From positions 49,756,501-49,820,500 of the forward strand of contig NC_091257.1 of NCBI RefSeq assembly GCF_042477335.2: a DNA stretch of 64,000 nucleotides, in the 5' to 3' direction. Below the pieces are notes generated by a model. That model had not been told where the DNA came from. It made no database searches and saw nothing but the letters and a program-made list of their open reading frames with translations. The position numbers and the translations under genes are program-made. This DNA comes from Ovis canadensis (taxonomy: Eukaryota > Chordata > Mammalia > Artiodactyla > Bovidae). This document shows, piece after piece, positions 1-11,697 of the stretch (positions are counted from its first letter, which is position 1; the number at the start of each line of letters is the position of its first letter).

Positions 1-607
1 ATTAAGTGAGAGAGGATGGGCTTGATGAGGGGGTGCTGGATGAGATGGTGGGGACTGGATGGATGTCAGTTCCGCAGGCCCCGCAGAGAGTTTTTGCATG
101 CATTCTCCACCAATTATAAATGTTTTTTAGCTGTCCACCATCATCATGACTGTTATCGGTCTGTATATTTGGTTTGGAAATACATAGATAAATTAACATA
201 ACCTCGTTAAGGGAAATAGCATTCCAGATCAAAAGCTGGCAAACCACAGTCCATCTGTGGGCCAAAACCAGCCCTCCGCTACTTTTGTAAATAAGGTTTT
301 ATTGGCCCACGGCCACGCCCACTTGTTTCCATATTGTTTATGGCTGCTTTTGCCTGGCAAGTTGACTAACTCTAACGGAGACCACATGTCCAGCACAGCT
401 TAAAATACTCCCTGATCTACAGAAAAGTTTGCCTACCTCTGTTCAGATCTTTATGCTTCCTGTTGATGAAAGCTACACTTCTTAACCCTTTTCTCTGGCT
501 CTGCCAGTTCTGAGAGCTTCGGGCTCCTCTCTCACTTCTGCCCTTGAGGTAAAGGCAATCTACAGTCTTCCTGGGTACAAGGAGACCTGATGGCTAAGGT
601 TAAGTCA
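1..607. other. intergenic, with an old DNA-transposon relic
   Basis: Apart from the MER-type relic at about 230..441, nothing is recognised. The short open frames here look random. Confidence 0.5.
230..441 (-). mobile_element. hAT-like MER DNA transposon relic
   Basis: The stretch from GGCAAACCACAG, through AAATAAGGTTTTATTGG and GCCACGCCCACTTG, to AAAAGTTTGCCTACCTCTG matches the widespread mammalian non-autonomous element whose end begins CAGGGGTCGGCAAAC. The subfamily is not assigned. It is old and diverged. Confidence 0.6.
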
Positions 608-812
608 TGAGCTTCTCTGATGGCTCAGCAGATAAAGAATCCTGCAATGCAGGGGACATGGGAGACGTGGCTTCGATCCCTGGGTCAGAAAGATCTCCTA
701 GAGGAGGGAATGACAACCCACTCCAGTATTCTTGCCTGGAGAATCCCATGGACAGAGGAGCCTGGTGGGCTACAGTCCAAATTGTCACAAAGAGAAATGA
801 CTGAGCAAGCAG
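608..812 (+). mobile_element. Bov-tA-type SINE
   Basis: Has the tRNA-derived head (CTTCTCTGATGGCTCAGCAG), the BovA body (CCCACTCCAGTATTCTTGCC) and a degraded tail GAAATGACTGAGCAA. Confidence 0.9.
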
Positions 813-884
813 GTAGGTGCATACTCTATGTCTTCTCATTTTACAGAATAAATAAAAATAAAAATATAGTTAAGACATTGGCCC

Positions 885-950
885 CAGGGACTTCCCTGAT
901 GGTCCAGTGATTAAAACCCCCGAAAAATAAAACAAACAAACAAAAAAAAC
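885..950 (+). mobile_element. CHR-type SINE fragment
   Basis: GGACTTCCCTGATGGTCCAG followed quickly by an A-rich tail; this is the 5' piece of a cetartiodactyl tRNA-derived SINE. Confidence 0.6.
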
Positions 951-1920
951 CCATTAGTTTCTCCACTGTAAAATGAGGATAACGACAGCACTAACCTCAG
1001 AGGTTGTTTCAACAAGTATTTATTGAATAGTTTCTGGAGAAGACAGTGAGTAAATCAGATAATGTCCACGCTTCAGGAGCTTATAGAGTGAGAAGAGGCA
1101 TCAGTAGGGCCCTGCGGGGACAAAGCGCAGCATAATGGAAGCCGGTACAGACATGAGGGATTATCTACCCACCACATCATCACCCGTCATCACCCAGAGC
1201 TCTGTAGTGACCCAAGCTTCCAGGGTTGTGGCTGTCTTAGAATCAAACACAAACTCAAAGCCAGAATTGGGTGAAGGAGTGAGGCAACCATCTCAGGCGC
1301 AAACTTTAGGGCGACAACAAAACACCCCAACTAATGCGACGTCATCAAAATAAAAACTAATGTGAAAGAATCCACGGTGAACAAATGACCAACATTTCAC
1401 ATAAAGACAGAAGCGTCACTGCTGAATTTTCCTTTTGCCTCGGAGTCCTAGACGGCTCGGCGGGAGCTGCACAGACTCGCGCCCACACTTGCAAGTGCAT
1501 CGCTCTGGATATTCGGCTCTAGGGCGCGCGCATCCCTGTGCCGGGCACCAGCCCGAGCCCTCACTTCTCTCTGAAGTGTGACTGTTAGACACAACTCGGA
1601 CGGCTGAGCGAACGTTCAGAAACTCCCTCATCTCGCCTCTCTTTGGATGCCTCGGAAATGGAGTTCCGCTGTGTTTTGTTTTGTCGACATTTGCCAGAAC
1701 GTAAACCAGAGAGCGTCCAACTGTTAATGGCAGGGCCTAGGAAAGTTTACATGGCACCCCATCAATCTAGAAACACAGCCTCAGAGGCCTGCGGGCCAGA
1801 TTGGGGGAACACGCAGACCTCACAGCATGGATGGAAAGAACCCAGACTTGAGACCTGAAGAAGAAGAGCCTCCTCTGTCAGGTCCCTGGGATTCCCGGGG
1901 GTCTTCCTCATCTGTAATAC
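951..1920. other. intergenic; possible MIR piece, otherwise nothing recognised
   Basis: A MIR-like fragment in reverse orientation lies near 955..1040 (CTCCACTGTAAAATGAGGAT). 1420..1640 is locally CpG-rich but has no convincing exon or promoter element. Confidence 0.4.
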
Positions 1921-2450
1921 ACGCTCACTCACTCTCACAGACACAGGCACACATGCGCACACCCACTCATACACTCACACACACACACACGACACACACA
2001 CACACTCACATATGCTCACACTCATACACACCTTCACATACACTCACACGATCCCATACCCTCACACCCTCACACACACTCACACATCAGACACACACCC
2101 TTACACACTCACACACATTCACATACCCTCACACCCTCACACCCCCTAACACACAAGACACACACTCACACACATTCATACACCTTCATATACCCTTACA
2201 CCTTCACATGCTCACACACTCACACACAACATACACACACACACACAAGACACACTCACACATGCTCACACACGACACACACCCTCATATACTCACACTT
2301 TCATACACCCTCACACACACTCACACTCACACACAAGACACACACACACCCTCATACACACACCCTCATACACACACACTCACACACCCTCACACACACA
2401 CATTCACATAGAGACACTCACATACAGATACTCAGACACACACAGATGTA
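1921..2450. repeat. long CA-rich microsatellite/minisatellite
   Basis: About 530 bp of CACA broken by CTCACA, CATACAC and ACAAGACACAC variants, with higher-order repetition of CTCACAC units. A 194-codon open frame across it (His/Thr-rich) is a product of the repeat and not a gene. Confidence 0.95.
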
Positions 2451-2577
2451 CGTATACACATGCATCTGTGTTTGCCAGAAAACTGATATTGACTCTTTTA
2501 GGGAGTTAAAACAACAGAGGCAAATGATTTGCGTCACGTCAAGGGTATGTATAGGTGCAGGAGACTGAACAAGTAAG

Positions 2578-2578
<1 letters not shown>

Positions 2579-2614
<36 letters not shown>
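2579..2614. repeat. TG dinucleotide microsatellite
   Basis: About 17-18 uninterrupted TG units. Confidence 0.95.
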
Positions 2615-2615
<1 letters not shown>

Positions 2616-3330
2616 TATACAGAAAACCGCCTAGGAGCACTGCACACCTGCCCACATCGTCCGGTGGCTATGGCCACGCAGATGTGGGGTTCAGGGCCAT
2701 AGCCCAGCGGCCGCCCCGCTGCCCAGTGACAGGGAGCAATCCCATGGGGATGCTGACATATGGAAACATCCTGGATCTGGTTCACTGGAAGGAGGTTGGT
2801 GGGTGTCTAGCACGTTGCTCTAGATTCTGTTTCTAGGTACAGAGCCTTCTGTGTTGCAGCCAGGGGAAAGCCTGATGCCCCATGTGCAAGCTGGGTCACT
2901 GATAGAGGACAGTCTAGCAGGTGAGGGGGTGGGAGGAAAGGCCTGGCTAGTCGCTCTTCCCAGGCATCAAGCAGTGCACCTTAGGAATCAGGAGAGGTTG
3001 AGGTGGGCTAGTCCTATCTGGATATTCATGCACATTGCTTGTTTGGTACACGTTCATAATAGCCAGGTGTGGTTTGCTGCCCTAGGAGATTCCGGGAAGA
3101 GGAATGTGACTCCTGCCTTCCAGGGGCTGCTAGGTTAGCTGACAACTGGTAGGGTAACTGGTTGTGAAATAATGACACTGTTTGGGGAAGGATTTGTGCA
3201 ATCAGTTCTATGGCTCGACCCCACCCCTGCTATACCGTGTCATGGACTGGTAGACAGGACTGGGGGCAGAAGGACACGGAGCATCGTTCTGCCCAGAAGG
3301 CTTGGTTCTGCACCTCTGAGACCTCAGGCT
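2615..3330. other. intergenic, nothing recognised
   Basis: Unique-looking sequence. The open frames up to about 95 codons have no recognisable homology. Confidence 0.4.
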
Positions 3331-3500
3331 GGTGCTTCTCGAAGTGTGAGCCTGATGGGTGGCCCCAGCAGCATCACCATCCTCATGGGAACCTGTGAGC
3401 ATGCCAGTTCTCAGGCCCCACCACTGACCTATTGAATCAGAAGCTCCAGGAAGGGATCCAGAAAACTGTCTTAACAAGCCTTCCGGGTGTTCCTGAAATT
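3331..3500 (-). mobile_element. MER5A-type hAT DNA transposon relic
   Basis: The order GTGGCCCCAGCAGCATCACC, CTCAGGCCCCACC, ACCTATTGAATCAGAAGCTC, TTAACAAGCC matches the MER5A family in reverse. Diverged, old copy. Strand follows the usual consensus orientation. Confidence 0.75.
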
Positions 3501-3650
3501 TGCTCACACGTGAGAACACAGCCTTCAAGCACGTCGCTTGACCCCTTTGGCCCTATTTCCCTCATCTCCCACCAAGGGAAAGTTACTTGTCCCAGTCCAC
3601 CCATTTAAGTTATGGGAATCAAGTAAGTTAATCAAAGCACCTAATAATGC

Positions 3651-3830
3651 TAAGTGAAAGTTGCTCAGTGGTGTCCAGCTCTTTGCGACCCCATGGACTA
3701 TGCAGTCCATGAAATTCTCCAGGCCAGAATACTGGAGTGGGTAGCCTTTCCCTCCTCCAGGGGATCTTCCCAACCCAGGTCTCCTGCACTGCAGGCAGAT
3801 CCTTTACCAACTGAGCTATGAGGGATTGCT
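3651..3830 (-). mobile_element. Bov-tA-type SINE
   Basis: Reverse copy: GTGTCCAGCTCTTTGCGACC, then CCAGAATACTGGAGTGGG, ending TTTACCAACTGAGCTATGAGGG. Confidence 0.9.
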
Positions 3831-4450
3831 ACGGACATGATAAACTATCACCATGAAGGAGGAGTGGCACATATAGACAATGGACTGCTGTGCCTGTCTA
3901 AGTCACTTCAGTCATGCTCGACTCTTGCGACCCCACGGACTGTAGCCCACCAGGCTCCCCTGTCCATGGGATTCTCCAGGCCAGAATACTGGAGTGGGTT
4001 GCCATGCCCTCCTCACAATGGACTATTACTCAACCATAAAAAAAGAATGAACTAACACCATTTGCAGCCACATGGATGGACCCAGAGATTATCATCCTGA
4101 GAAAAAGAAAGATAAATATTTATGAAATCACTTACATGTGGAATCAAAAAATAATGCATCTATTTACAAAACAGAAATAGACTCCAGACACAAAAAATAA
4201 ACTTATGGTACCAGAAGGGAAAGGGAGGTGGGCGTGGAACAAATTAGGAGTTCAGGATTAACATATACACATAGCTATATATAAAGTAGATAAGCAACAG
4301 GGACCTACTGTACAACACAGGGAACTATATTCAATACCTTTTAATAACCTATAATGGAAAAGAATCTGAAAAATATGTATAAAACAATCACTTTGCTGTA
4401 TACCTGAAACTAATATAATGTTGTAAATCAGCTATTCTCCAATTTAGAAA
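3831..4450 (+). mobile_element. L1 3' end, split by a SINE
   Basis: Typical artiodactyl L1 3' terminal sequence: ACAATGGACTATTACTCAAC, GGATGGACCCAGAGATTATC, CAACAGGGACCTACTGTAC, ending near GTAAATCAGCTATTCTCC. A SINE at 3887..4014 interrupts it. Confidence 0.85.
3887..4014 (-). mobile_element. BovA-type SINE inserted in L1, with 10-bp target duplication
   Basis: Reverse copy of the BovA body. Direct repeats ACAATGGACT lie at 3877..3886 and 4015..4024 and are exact, so the insertion boundaries are clear. The tRNA head is missing. Confidence 0.9.
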
Positions 4451-4569
4451 ATAACAATTATTGCCAATGCAAAGCAGAAAGCTTTAAACAAACAAACAAC
4501 AAAATCCAGTCACTTCCGGCAGTGAGTAGGACATTCTGTTCCAGGAGTGGTCTTCATCAGAGAAAACAT

Positions 4570-4787
4570 CCTGCTGCTGCTGCTGCTGCTAAGTCGCTTC
4601 AGTCGTGTCCGACTCTGTGCGACCCCATAGACAGCAGCCCACCAGGCTCCTCCATCCCTGGGATTCTCCAGGCAAGAACACTGGAGTGGGTTGCCATTTC
4701 CTTCTCCAGTGCATGAAAGTGAAAAGTGAAAGTGAAGTCGCTCAGGCATGTCTGACTCCTAGCGACCCCATGGACCGCAGCCTACCA
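4570..4787 (-). mobile_element. BOV-A2 SINE
   Basis: Reverse dimer with a CTG/CTGCTG start (AGC tail), AAGTCGCTTCAGTCGTGTCC, CCAGTGCATGAAAGTGAAAA, then a partial second unit. It is followed by a 13-bp tandem duplication (AAAGGTGCCTCCC) at about 4787..4812. Confidence 0.9.
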
Positions 4788-4812
4788 AAGGTGCCTCCCA
4801 AAGGTGCCTCCC

Positions 4813-5329
4813 ATATAAGACCATACTGTAAATACCCACATCACAATAAAACCCATCACTCACCCTCAGCAGGGCTGCTCAAGTTGTTCAACAGCCCCTG
4901 AGTGAACTGGATTCCACAGCTTCAGATGCACAGGCCCAGCAGGGGTGGGCGCCAGGCCAGGTTGCTTCGGGCCAGACAGGTTGGAACACTTTTCTTCCAA
5001 GTTCCTGAGGAGGGAGTGGTAATAAACTCAAGAGAGCAACAGCCAGGAGGGCTTAGGAAAGCTAGCCCATCACCTTAGAGACAAGTTAAATATATGATGG
5101 TGCGTAGAAGAGAGAAGCTCGCTTCTTATAGGACACAAGGGGAAAGATCACACAGAGAGTTCAGAGCCAGCCACTCTCACCATGAAAAAACAGAGTGCTA
5201 AATCTGCAGGTAAATTTACAGATCCGTAAATCTACAGATAAGGTGGGGTATAAAAAAAAAGGAATTTTAACATAGAAATTCTCAGAGGGATAGGATAGTC
5301 TATCTTTAACATCGATTCTTCCCATGACA
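4813..5329. other. intergenic, nothing recognised
   Basis: No gene or young repeat seen. Confidence 0.4.
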
Positions 5330-5509
5330 GTACTTTTCTATTGTGGCAATATAAATATTATAGGAGTTACCATTTTAACAATTTAAAAATGCACCAGTTT
5401 ATTTTTGGTTGCATGGGGTGTTCATTGCTGGGTGCAGGCTTTCTCTAGTTGTGGGAAGTGGGGGCTACTCTTCATTGTGGTGTGCAGGCTTCTCATTGTG
5501 GTGATTTAT

Positions 5510-7498
5510 TGTCAGGAGCCACGTTAGGCATTACTGACAAAATGGAGGCACACGGCCCTAAACCCCCTCCCTTTGTTCCGTAGGCACGGACCCGGAATGA
5601 AGGAGTTAGGTTTTGTGATTCTGACTTGTTTTTTCCTTTCCTCGGCTGAGTTGACTGAAGAGAATATTAAGGTGCTTATTGTTTTTGAGAGGAGCATGAG
5701 AAGGCATAAAGCCTTCTGCAGCTGTGCTCAAAGAATAATTCATAAAGTTAATCATTGACATTTTTTCAAGGACTTTTACAAAAGAGTGTTCCAGGGTGAG
5801 CACAGAGGCTGCAGCTTGAGACTATGGGAGGGAATTGCTATCTGAAGCCTATTTGTGAGGAAAGTTTTATGGCAAAGGAGTTTGCTGAATTTCGGGGTTA
5901 GGAATAATTAAAATACTTAGAAGCTAAAGATTTAAGGGATACTGTAATGTTAGCATATTCTACTATAGCTTATAATATTCTACTATAGCTTATAGAGATT
6001 AGGGACTTTAGAGATATTTATAGCTAGAAGCCCTTTCTTAGAAATAGTGAGCTTAAGATACTAGGGGCAAACAGGACTTAGATAAGAATTAAAGTGAGGA
6101 ATGTGGTATGCAGCCCAGACATTGGCGAGAGTTACAGTGTATTCACAAGGACACATGAGAAAAAGTAGATAAGAGAATCGCTGAGGAAGGAACTCCTTTT
6201 GAAGGGCAACAATGATTTTTGGGAGAAAAATAAATCTGGGTCAATGGGAACTAAAAATATCAAACCTCTGACCTAATGCTTTTGTAAAAGTATAAAAGAG
6301 AATCATCAGTTCAGTTAGTTCAGTCGCTCAGTCGTGTCCGACTCTTTGCAACCCCATGAATCACAGCACGCCAGGCCTCCCTGTCCATCACCATCTCCCG
6401 GAGTTCACTCAGACTCACGTCCATCGAGTCAGTGATGCCATCCAGCCATCTCATCCTGGGTCGTCCCCTTCTCCTCCTGCCCCCAATCCCTCCTAGCATC
6501 AGAGTCTTTTCCAATGAGTCAACTCTTCACATGAGGTGGCCAAAGTATTGGAGCTTCAGCTTTAGCATCATTCCTTCCAAAGAAATCCCAGGGTTGATCT
6601 CCTTCAGAATGGACTGGTTGGATCTCCTTGCAGTCCAAGGGACTCTCAAGAGTCTTCTCCAACACCACAGTTCAAAAGCATCAATTCTTCAGCGCTCAGC
6701 CTTCTTCACAGTCCAACTCTCACATCCATACATGACCACAGGAAAAACTATAGCCTTGACTAGACGGACCTTTGTTGGCAAAGTAATGTCTCTGCTTTTG
6801 AATATACTATCTAGGTTGGTCATAACTTTTCTTCCAAGGAGTAAGCGTCTTTTAATTTCATGGCTGCAGTCACCATCTGCAGTGATTCTGGAGCCCAAAA
6901 AACTAAAGTCTGACACTGTTTCCACTGTTTCCCCATCTATTTCCCATGAAGTGATGGGACCAGATGCCATGATCTTCGTTTTCTGAATGTTGAGCTTTAA
7001 GCCAACTTTTGCACTCTCCTCTTTCACTTTCATCAAGAGGCTTTTGAGTTCCTCTTCACTTTCTGCCATAAGGGTGGTGTCATCTGCATATCTGAGGTGA
7101 TTGATATTTCTCCTGGCAATCTTGATTCCAGCTTGTGTTTCTTCCAGTCCAGCGTTTCTCATGATGTACTCTGCATAGAAGTTAAATCAGCAGGGTGACA
7201 ATATACAGCCTTGACGTACTCCTTTTCCTATTTGGAACCAGTCTGTTGTTCCATGTCCAGTTCTAACTGTTGCTTCCTGACCTTCCTGCATACAGATTTC
7301 TCAAGAGGCAGGTTAGGTGGTCTGGTATTCCCATCTCTTTCAGAATTTTCCACAGTTTATTGTGATCCACATAGTCAAAGACTTTGGCATTTGAAATAAA
7401 CAGGCAGTCCAAGAAAACTGAGAGGCTGCCTCAGCTTCTCGCCGACACCGCTCACCCCTTCAGGTTGAGTCCCTGGCTGCTGGAGCTGGACTCCGGCA
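5510..7498 (+). mobile_element. solo ERV LTR (class II-like), split by BovB
   Basis: Begins TGTCAGGAGCCACG and ends ACTCCGGCA, so it has TG...CA ends. It is flanked by ATTTAT (5504..5509) and ATTTGT (7499..7504), a 6-bp target duplication with one mismatch, typical of class II (beta-like) ERVs. A TATAAAAG box lies near 6290. A perfect 2 x 20-bp tandem duplication lies at 5955..5994. No gag, pol or env coding sequence is present. The LTR is the remnant of recombination between two LTRs. Confidence 0.75.
6306..7392 (-). mobile_element. BovB LINE 3' part inserted in the LTR
   Basis: Reverse copy of the 3' end of the RTE-type BovB LINE. A 157-codon open piece (7162..6689) carries the reverse-transcriptase motif LRYADDTT and the downstream HEIKRRLLLGRK region. 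The rest is out of frame. It is truncated at its 5' end, so not active. Confidence 0.92.
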
Positions 7499-8090
7499 AT
7501 TTGTTGCAGAGCACAGGCTCTCAGCTCTTGGGCTTCAGTAGTTGCAGCTCCCAGACTCTAGATTGTAGGGTCAGTCGTTGTGGGGCAAAGACTTAGTTCC
7601 TCTGTACCCTGTGGAATCTTCCTGGACCAGGGATCAAACCTATGTCCCCTGAATTGGCAGGCAGATTTGTAACCACTGGGCTGCCAGGGAAGTGCCATTT
7701 TAACCATCCCTAAGTATACAGTTCACATTATCACACAACCATCGCTACCATCCACCTTCAGAACTTTTTCATCTTCTCCAACTGAAATCTGTACCTGCTC
7801 AATATACACTCTCCCTCACCCCTTGGCAACCACCATTCTACCTTGTCTCTAGAAGTCTGACTATGAATTTGATTAGAATACCTGGGTACATCATATCAAA
7901 GAAATCAAGAAATGTGTATCATTTGTGACTGCCTTATTTCACTTAGCATAATGCCTTCAAGTTCATCCAGGCTGTGGCATGTGTCAGAATTCCTTTCTTT
8001 TGAAGACTGAAAAATATTCCATTGTAGGTCTATATCACATTTTGTTTATCCATTTGTCTACCGATGGATAGTATTTTGACTTCCAGTCTC

Positions 8091-9716
8091 CTAACTACCT
8101 GGAAAGGTGGAAAATAAATGAGGCATGTGTGAAACACTAGGCACAGCCAGATGGGTGTCATAACCCCAGGCGGTGAGTCAGCAGGCTAGTGCATCTGAGA
8201 TGTCGCTGCTCACAGCCGGCAGGAGACGTGGACGGAAAATGTGACCTAAATGTCCATTCATAGAAAAACAAATACCATCAGGGTAATGTGGATGGTGACA
8301 TCAACTCTTCTGTCAAGAAGCTCCCAACAACAACACTTCGAAATACCAGAAACGAGGGCACCGTGGTATCTGGGCAATGTTTGTACGCACACAAGGAGCC
8401 TGTGTCCACTAAAGGTGATGACAGAGGTATTTGGTGTCTGTGTTGATGATTCTATTTTCAAATTAGTACTGTGTTGATTTCAGAAGAGCTGACTTCTTCC
8501 TAAGTGTGTATAAGTGCTTTCAGGATGGAAATGTTCAAAGTGCTAAATCACTGGGGACAGAAACAGTGTTTGTTCCAATGTCCGCCTTATTAAGGCCCTA
8601 GCAAAGAGTTAAATTTTTGTTCCACTAAAAGGGAAGTGGCAGGGAAACAGGAACCACCAACAGGCTGACCATCCATGGGCTGTGGGTTGAATGTGTGCGG
8701 ACGATCAATAAGCAAGAAGCATCACCATCTATCGACCTGCGATCCTGACTCTGAAACCTCCCCATTGCTTCCTTAGATAGGAAACAGAGGAAGTGAGGCC
8801 CTGCTGCCCCAGCCCTCGCTGCCCTTGGACCCTCACACACCAGCTTCTCTCCCCTTTGGCTCACGTTGCAGACTGAATAGGATGCAGGTGTCATTATTCA
8901 GAGTCTGCTTACTAAGCAGAATGGAAAGGGAGAAGAAAAATTCAGCTGCACATGTGTAAGGCAGCAAATAGCTCTCCAGGGGGAGAGAAAGCCCTGGCCA
9001 GCATTTGTGTAGGAAGAACTGCTTGCTGGGGGAATATTTCATTCTTACGCGCTAGTGAGGCAGCAAGGGGGTGATTAACACATTATTCACCTCAAATCAG
9101 GAACGGAAGGGAACCAAGAGAGACGAATCCCTTCCCATCCCTCAAGGGATCCCCCCCCCCACCCAAATGGGTCTTGTCATTTTCCTTTGTGCATCTATGT
9201 TTATTAATAAACAACCGGACCAAGGCAGACCTCTCAGGTGTCTTACTCACATCTGGACTGAGCAGGTGAATCTATTCAGGGACAATTGTCCCCATCTGGG
9301 ACAACTTTAAGCACATAACTCATAAAAGTCTGCATGTCTCACTGACCCCACACAGATCCTGATGTAATTGCAGTGGGAGGGACATGCATCACCGAGGTGG
9401 CGTCCCTAGATGCAAGAGTTGGAAGAAGTCCTCTAGAAAAGTCCAGAGTTGAAGAAAGCCAAATGTCCTACTTCACTTTGGGGGACCTGAAATTCCCACC
9501 CGGCTATAGGGCAATACCTCGCAAGCTGGGTGCTTTCCTGTACACTATACCCTCCTGCGTGAGGTTCTTTCCCCACTGCTGCCCCTAGAGATCACTTGTT
9601 CGCTGCTCAAAATGCATCCCAAACTCTCTCCTCCTCTGGGAGGTCTCATTTGTCAAGCAATGAATTGTGTTATCTTCCCTGATTTCAAATCCAGTTATTT
9701 AGAGATATCTCTATTC
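8091..9716. other. intergenic, nothing recognised
   Basis: Unique-looking sequence with a short C run near 9150. No exon is supported. Confidence 0.4.
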
Positions 9717-9912
9717 TTCTTTCCTTGTGGCTCAGCTGGTAAAGAATCCGCCTGTGAAGCAGGAGACCTGGGTTCAATCCCTGGGCTGGGAAGATCCCCT
9801 GGAGAAGGGAAAGGCTGCCAACTTCAGTATTCTGGCCTGGAGAATTCCATGGACTGTATAGTCCACGGGGTTGCAAAGATTCGGACAGGACTGACTGATT
9901 TTCACTTTCACT
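9717..9912 (+). mobile_element. Bov-tA-type SINE
   Basis: GTGGCTCAGCTGGTAAAGAA head, ATCCCTGGGCTGGGAAGATC, and GGACTGACTGATTTTCACTT tail. Confidence 0.9.
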
Positions 9913-10424
9913 ACTCTGCTACTTAGAAACTGCTCAGTGCGCTGAAATTCTCCCTGTCTGTCCCTGTCTCTGTCTCTCCATCTGTCTCTTTATCACAGAA
10001 GACACTGAGTATCTCTGGCCTGGGGACTGACCAACTATGTATTTGGCAGGAGGTATGTGTCGAATGAGCAAACAGGCAGATCACCGTACCCATCCAGAAG
10101 GCCAAGTGGAACTGCAGAACTGGAACATAGAAAGGAGTAAAGCATTAATCCACCAGCTTATCAGGTTCGTTGGCCATCACCTGGCACAGAGCAAAGGCCT
10201 GAAAAAAAAAATGGGATTTAATAAGAAGGGAGGGATTTTAAGCCTCTCAGTGACTGGAGCCCCACTGTGCTCTCCATGTGGCATGCTCAGATGAGCCTAC
10301 ATTCAGGGTGGTAAGGACATTCAGTCACCTGTTTACATGTGTTCCCAACACATGAACATTTGTACCACGTGTTTTGGGGATCAAAACTCAGGAATCTCAG
10401 CCATCAGACATCATGCCTCATTTT
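9913..10424. other. intergenic, nothing recognised
   Basis: No gene or repeat can be supported. Confidence 0.4.
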
Positions 10425-10577
10425 TTCTTTTTTTAAAAAAATTATTTTAATTCATTAATATGTATTTTTTGGCCACACCAGGCAGCATACAGGATCTTAA
10501 TTCCCCCACCACGGATGGAACCCACACTTACTGCATTGAAAGCACAGTCTTAACCACTGAACCACCAGGGATGTCCC
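10425..10577 (-). mobile_element. CHR-2-type SINE
   Basis: Reverse copy: TTTTTTGGCCACACCAGGC, GATGGAACCCACAC, CTTAACCACTGAACCACCAG. Confidence 0.8.
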
Positions 10578-11464
10578 TTCTTCCTTTTAATAAAAAATGC
10601 TTCTCCCATTTTATTTGAAAATCCAGCTAGTGAATTATCATTGTTCTTGTCTGTCTCGCCATTGGAGGATCCAGCGGGGCGCCCTGCTCCTTTCTCCCGT
10701 TCCTTGCCATAGCAGGGAACATGTGAACTACAATAGAGTTGAAGGAGAATTTCCTACTTAAGACTTCCGGGGGCCCGCAGGGTACCGCTATTCAGGAATA
10801 ATGTTTTGTTAGCCAGAGATCAGCGCTGCACAAGGCTCTTGTGGTGTGTGGGGACCCCGGTTTGTAAACAGGGACTCTTTCCTTACTGCTAGAAGTTTAG
10901 ACCCAACAACTGCTGCTCCGAAAATGGGAGGAGAGTGACGCTGAGGACCACTGTCAGCTGAGGAGTGTTAAAACAAGCGCTGGTTTGTGCACATGCACCA
11001 TCACCCATACACACGCACACGCTGTACACAGCAGTAACACGTTCTGATAACAAAACCAGCCATCTCGGCGCTTGAGCCCTGGTTGGGCACTTCCACTAAC
11101 TGGCCAGCAGGGGGCAGCATTGCAAAGGCGTCGGAGGCACCCAGCCTGAAAGGAGGATGATTTAACCTGACAACCCGCATCCTGTGCTACTGGGCCAGGC
11201 CCTGTGCTGGGTGCTTCGGAGCCTGCGATGGAGAAAACAGGACCATCTCATTTTCCTTCCAAACCTCCCAGAGCGGGCTTCACCCAGAGCCGCCTGGCTG
11301 AGGCGGCAAGGGCAGGGGCCGCGTCGTCTCAGCTGCAGCCAAGCCTCTAACTAGGTGTGTGATCTGGACGGGTTCGTCATCCCCGCCCATTTCCTGGAGC
11401 ATGCCGTGGCCGACAGAGCAGTATCACCCAAGAGAAAGACGATGTGAGCCACACACGCAAGCCT
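10578..11464. other. intergenic, CTCF-like motif only
   Basis: Moderately GC-rich, no young repeat. The CTCF-like motif at 11,104 is the only element I can point to. Confidence 0.4.
11104..11118 (+). promoter_or_regulatory. CTCF-like motif, forward
   Basis: CCAGCAGGGGGCAGC fits the CTCF consensus CCASYAGRKGGCRS at every position. It lies in repeat-poor intergenic DNA downstream of JCAD. Confidence 0.65.
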
Positions 11465-11697
11465 CTTTGTTATTGTTATTTAGTCTCTCAGTCGTGTCCG
11501 ACTCTTTGAAACCGACCGACTCTTTGAAACCCTATGGATGTAGCCCGCCGGGCTCCTCTGTCCTTGAGATTTCCCAGGCGAAAATACTGGAGTGGGTTAT
11601 CATTTCCTTCTCCAGGGGATCTTCCGGACCGAGGGATGGAACCGGCATCTCCTGCATCAGCAGGTGGATTCTTTACCACTGAACCACCTGAGAATTT
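11465..11697 (-). mobile_element. Bov-tA-type SINE with internal duplication
   Basis: Reverse copy. An 18-bp near-perfect tandem duplication (CCGACTCTTTGAAACC...) lies at about 11498..11532. Confidence 0.9.

Larger units (their letters stand above)
5380..7694 (-). mobile_element. CHR-1-like SINE in L1, itself split by an LTR
   Basis: The pieces 5380..5509 and 7499..7694 form one reverse SINE (GGTTGCATGGGGTGTTCATTG, then GTTGCAGAGCACAGGCTC, ending CCACTGGGCTGCCAGGGAAG). An exact 10-bp target duplication CCATTTTAAC lies at 5370..5379 and 7695..7704. Confidence 0.8.
5330..8090 (-). mobile_element. old L1 3' end, host of a nested insertion
   Basis: L1M-type 3' sequence in reverse at 5330..5379 and 7695..8090 (CATTTTAAC, AACCATCGCTACCATCCACC, CTTGGCAACCACCATTCTAC, TTCACTTAGCATAATGCC). 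The two parts are separated by a SINE that carries an ERV LTR, which in turn carries a BovB LINE. Confidence 0.8.

Noticed and set aside
1420..1640. Small CpG-rich patch as a possible second promoter
   Set aside because: Short, with no GC-box array, no donor site and no coding frame linked to it.
1827..2411. 194-codon frame rich in His and Thr
   Set aside because: It is the translation of the CA/CTCACA repeat.
1921..2450. CRISPR-like array of repeats
   Set aside because: The units are simple CA-type repeats without unique spacers, in a mammalian genome.
6432..6986. 184-codon plus-strand frame
   Set aside because: Antisense of the BovB reverse-transcriptase region.
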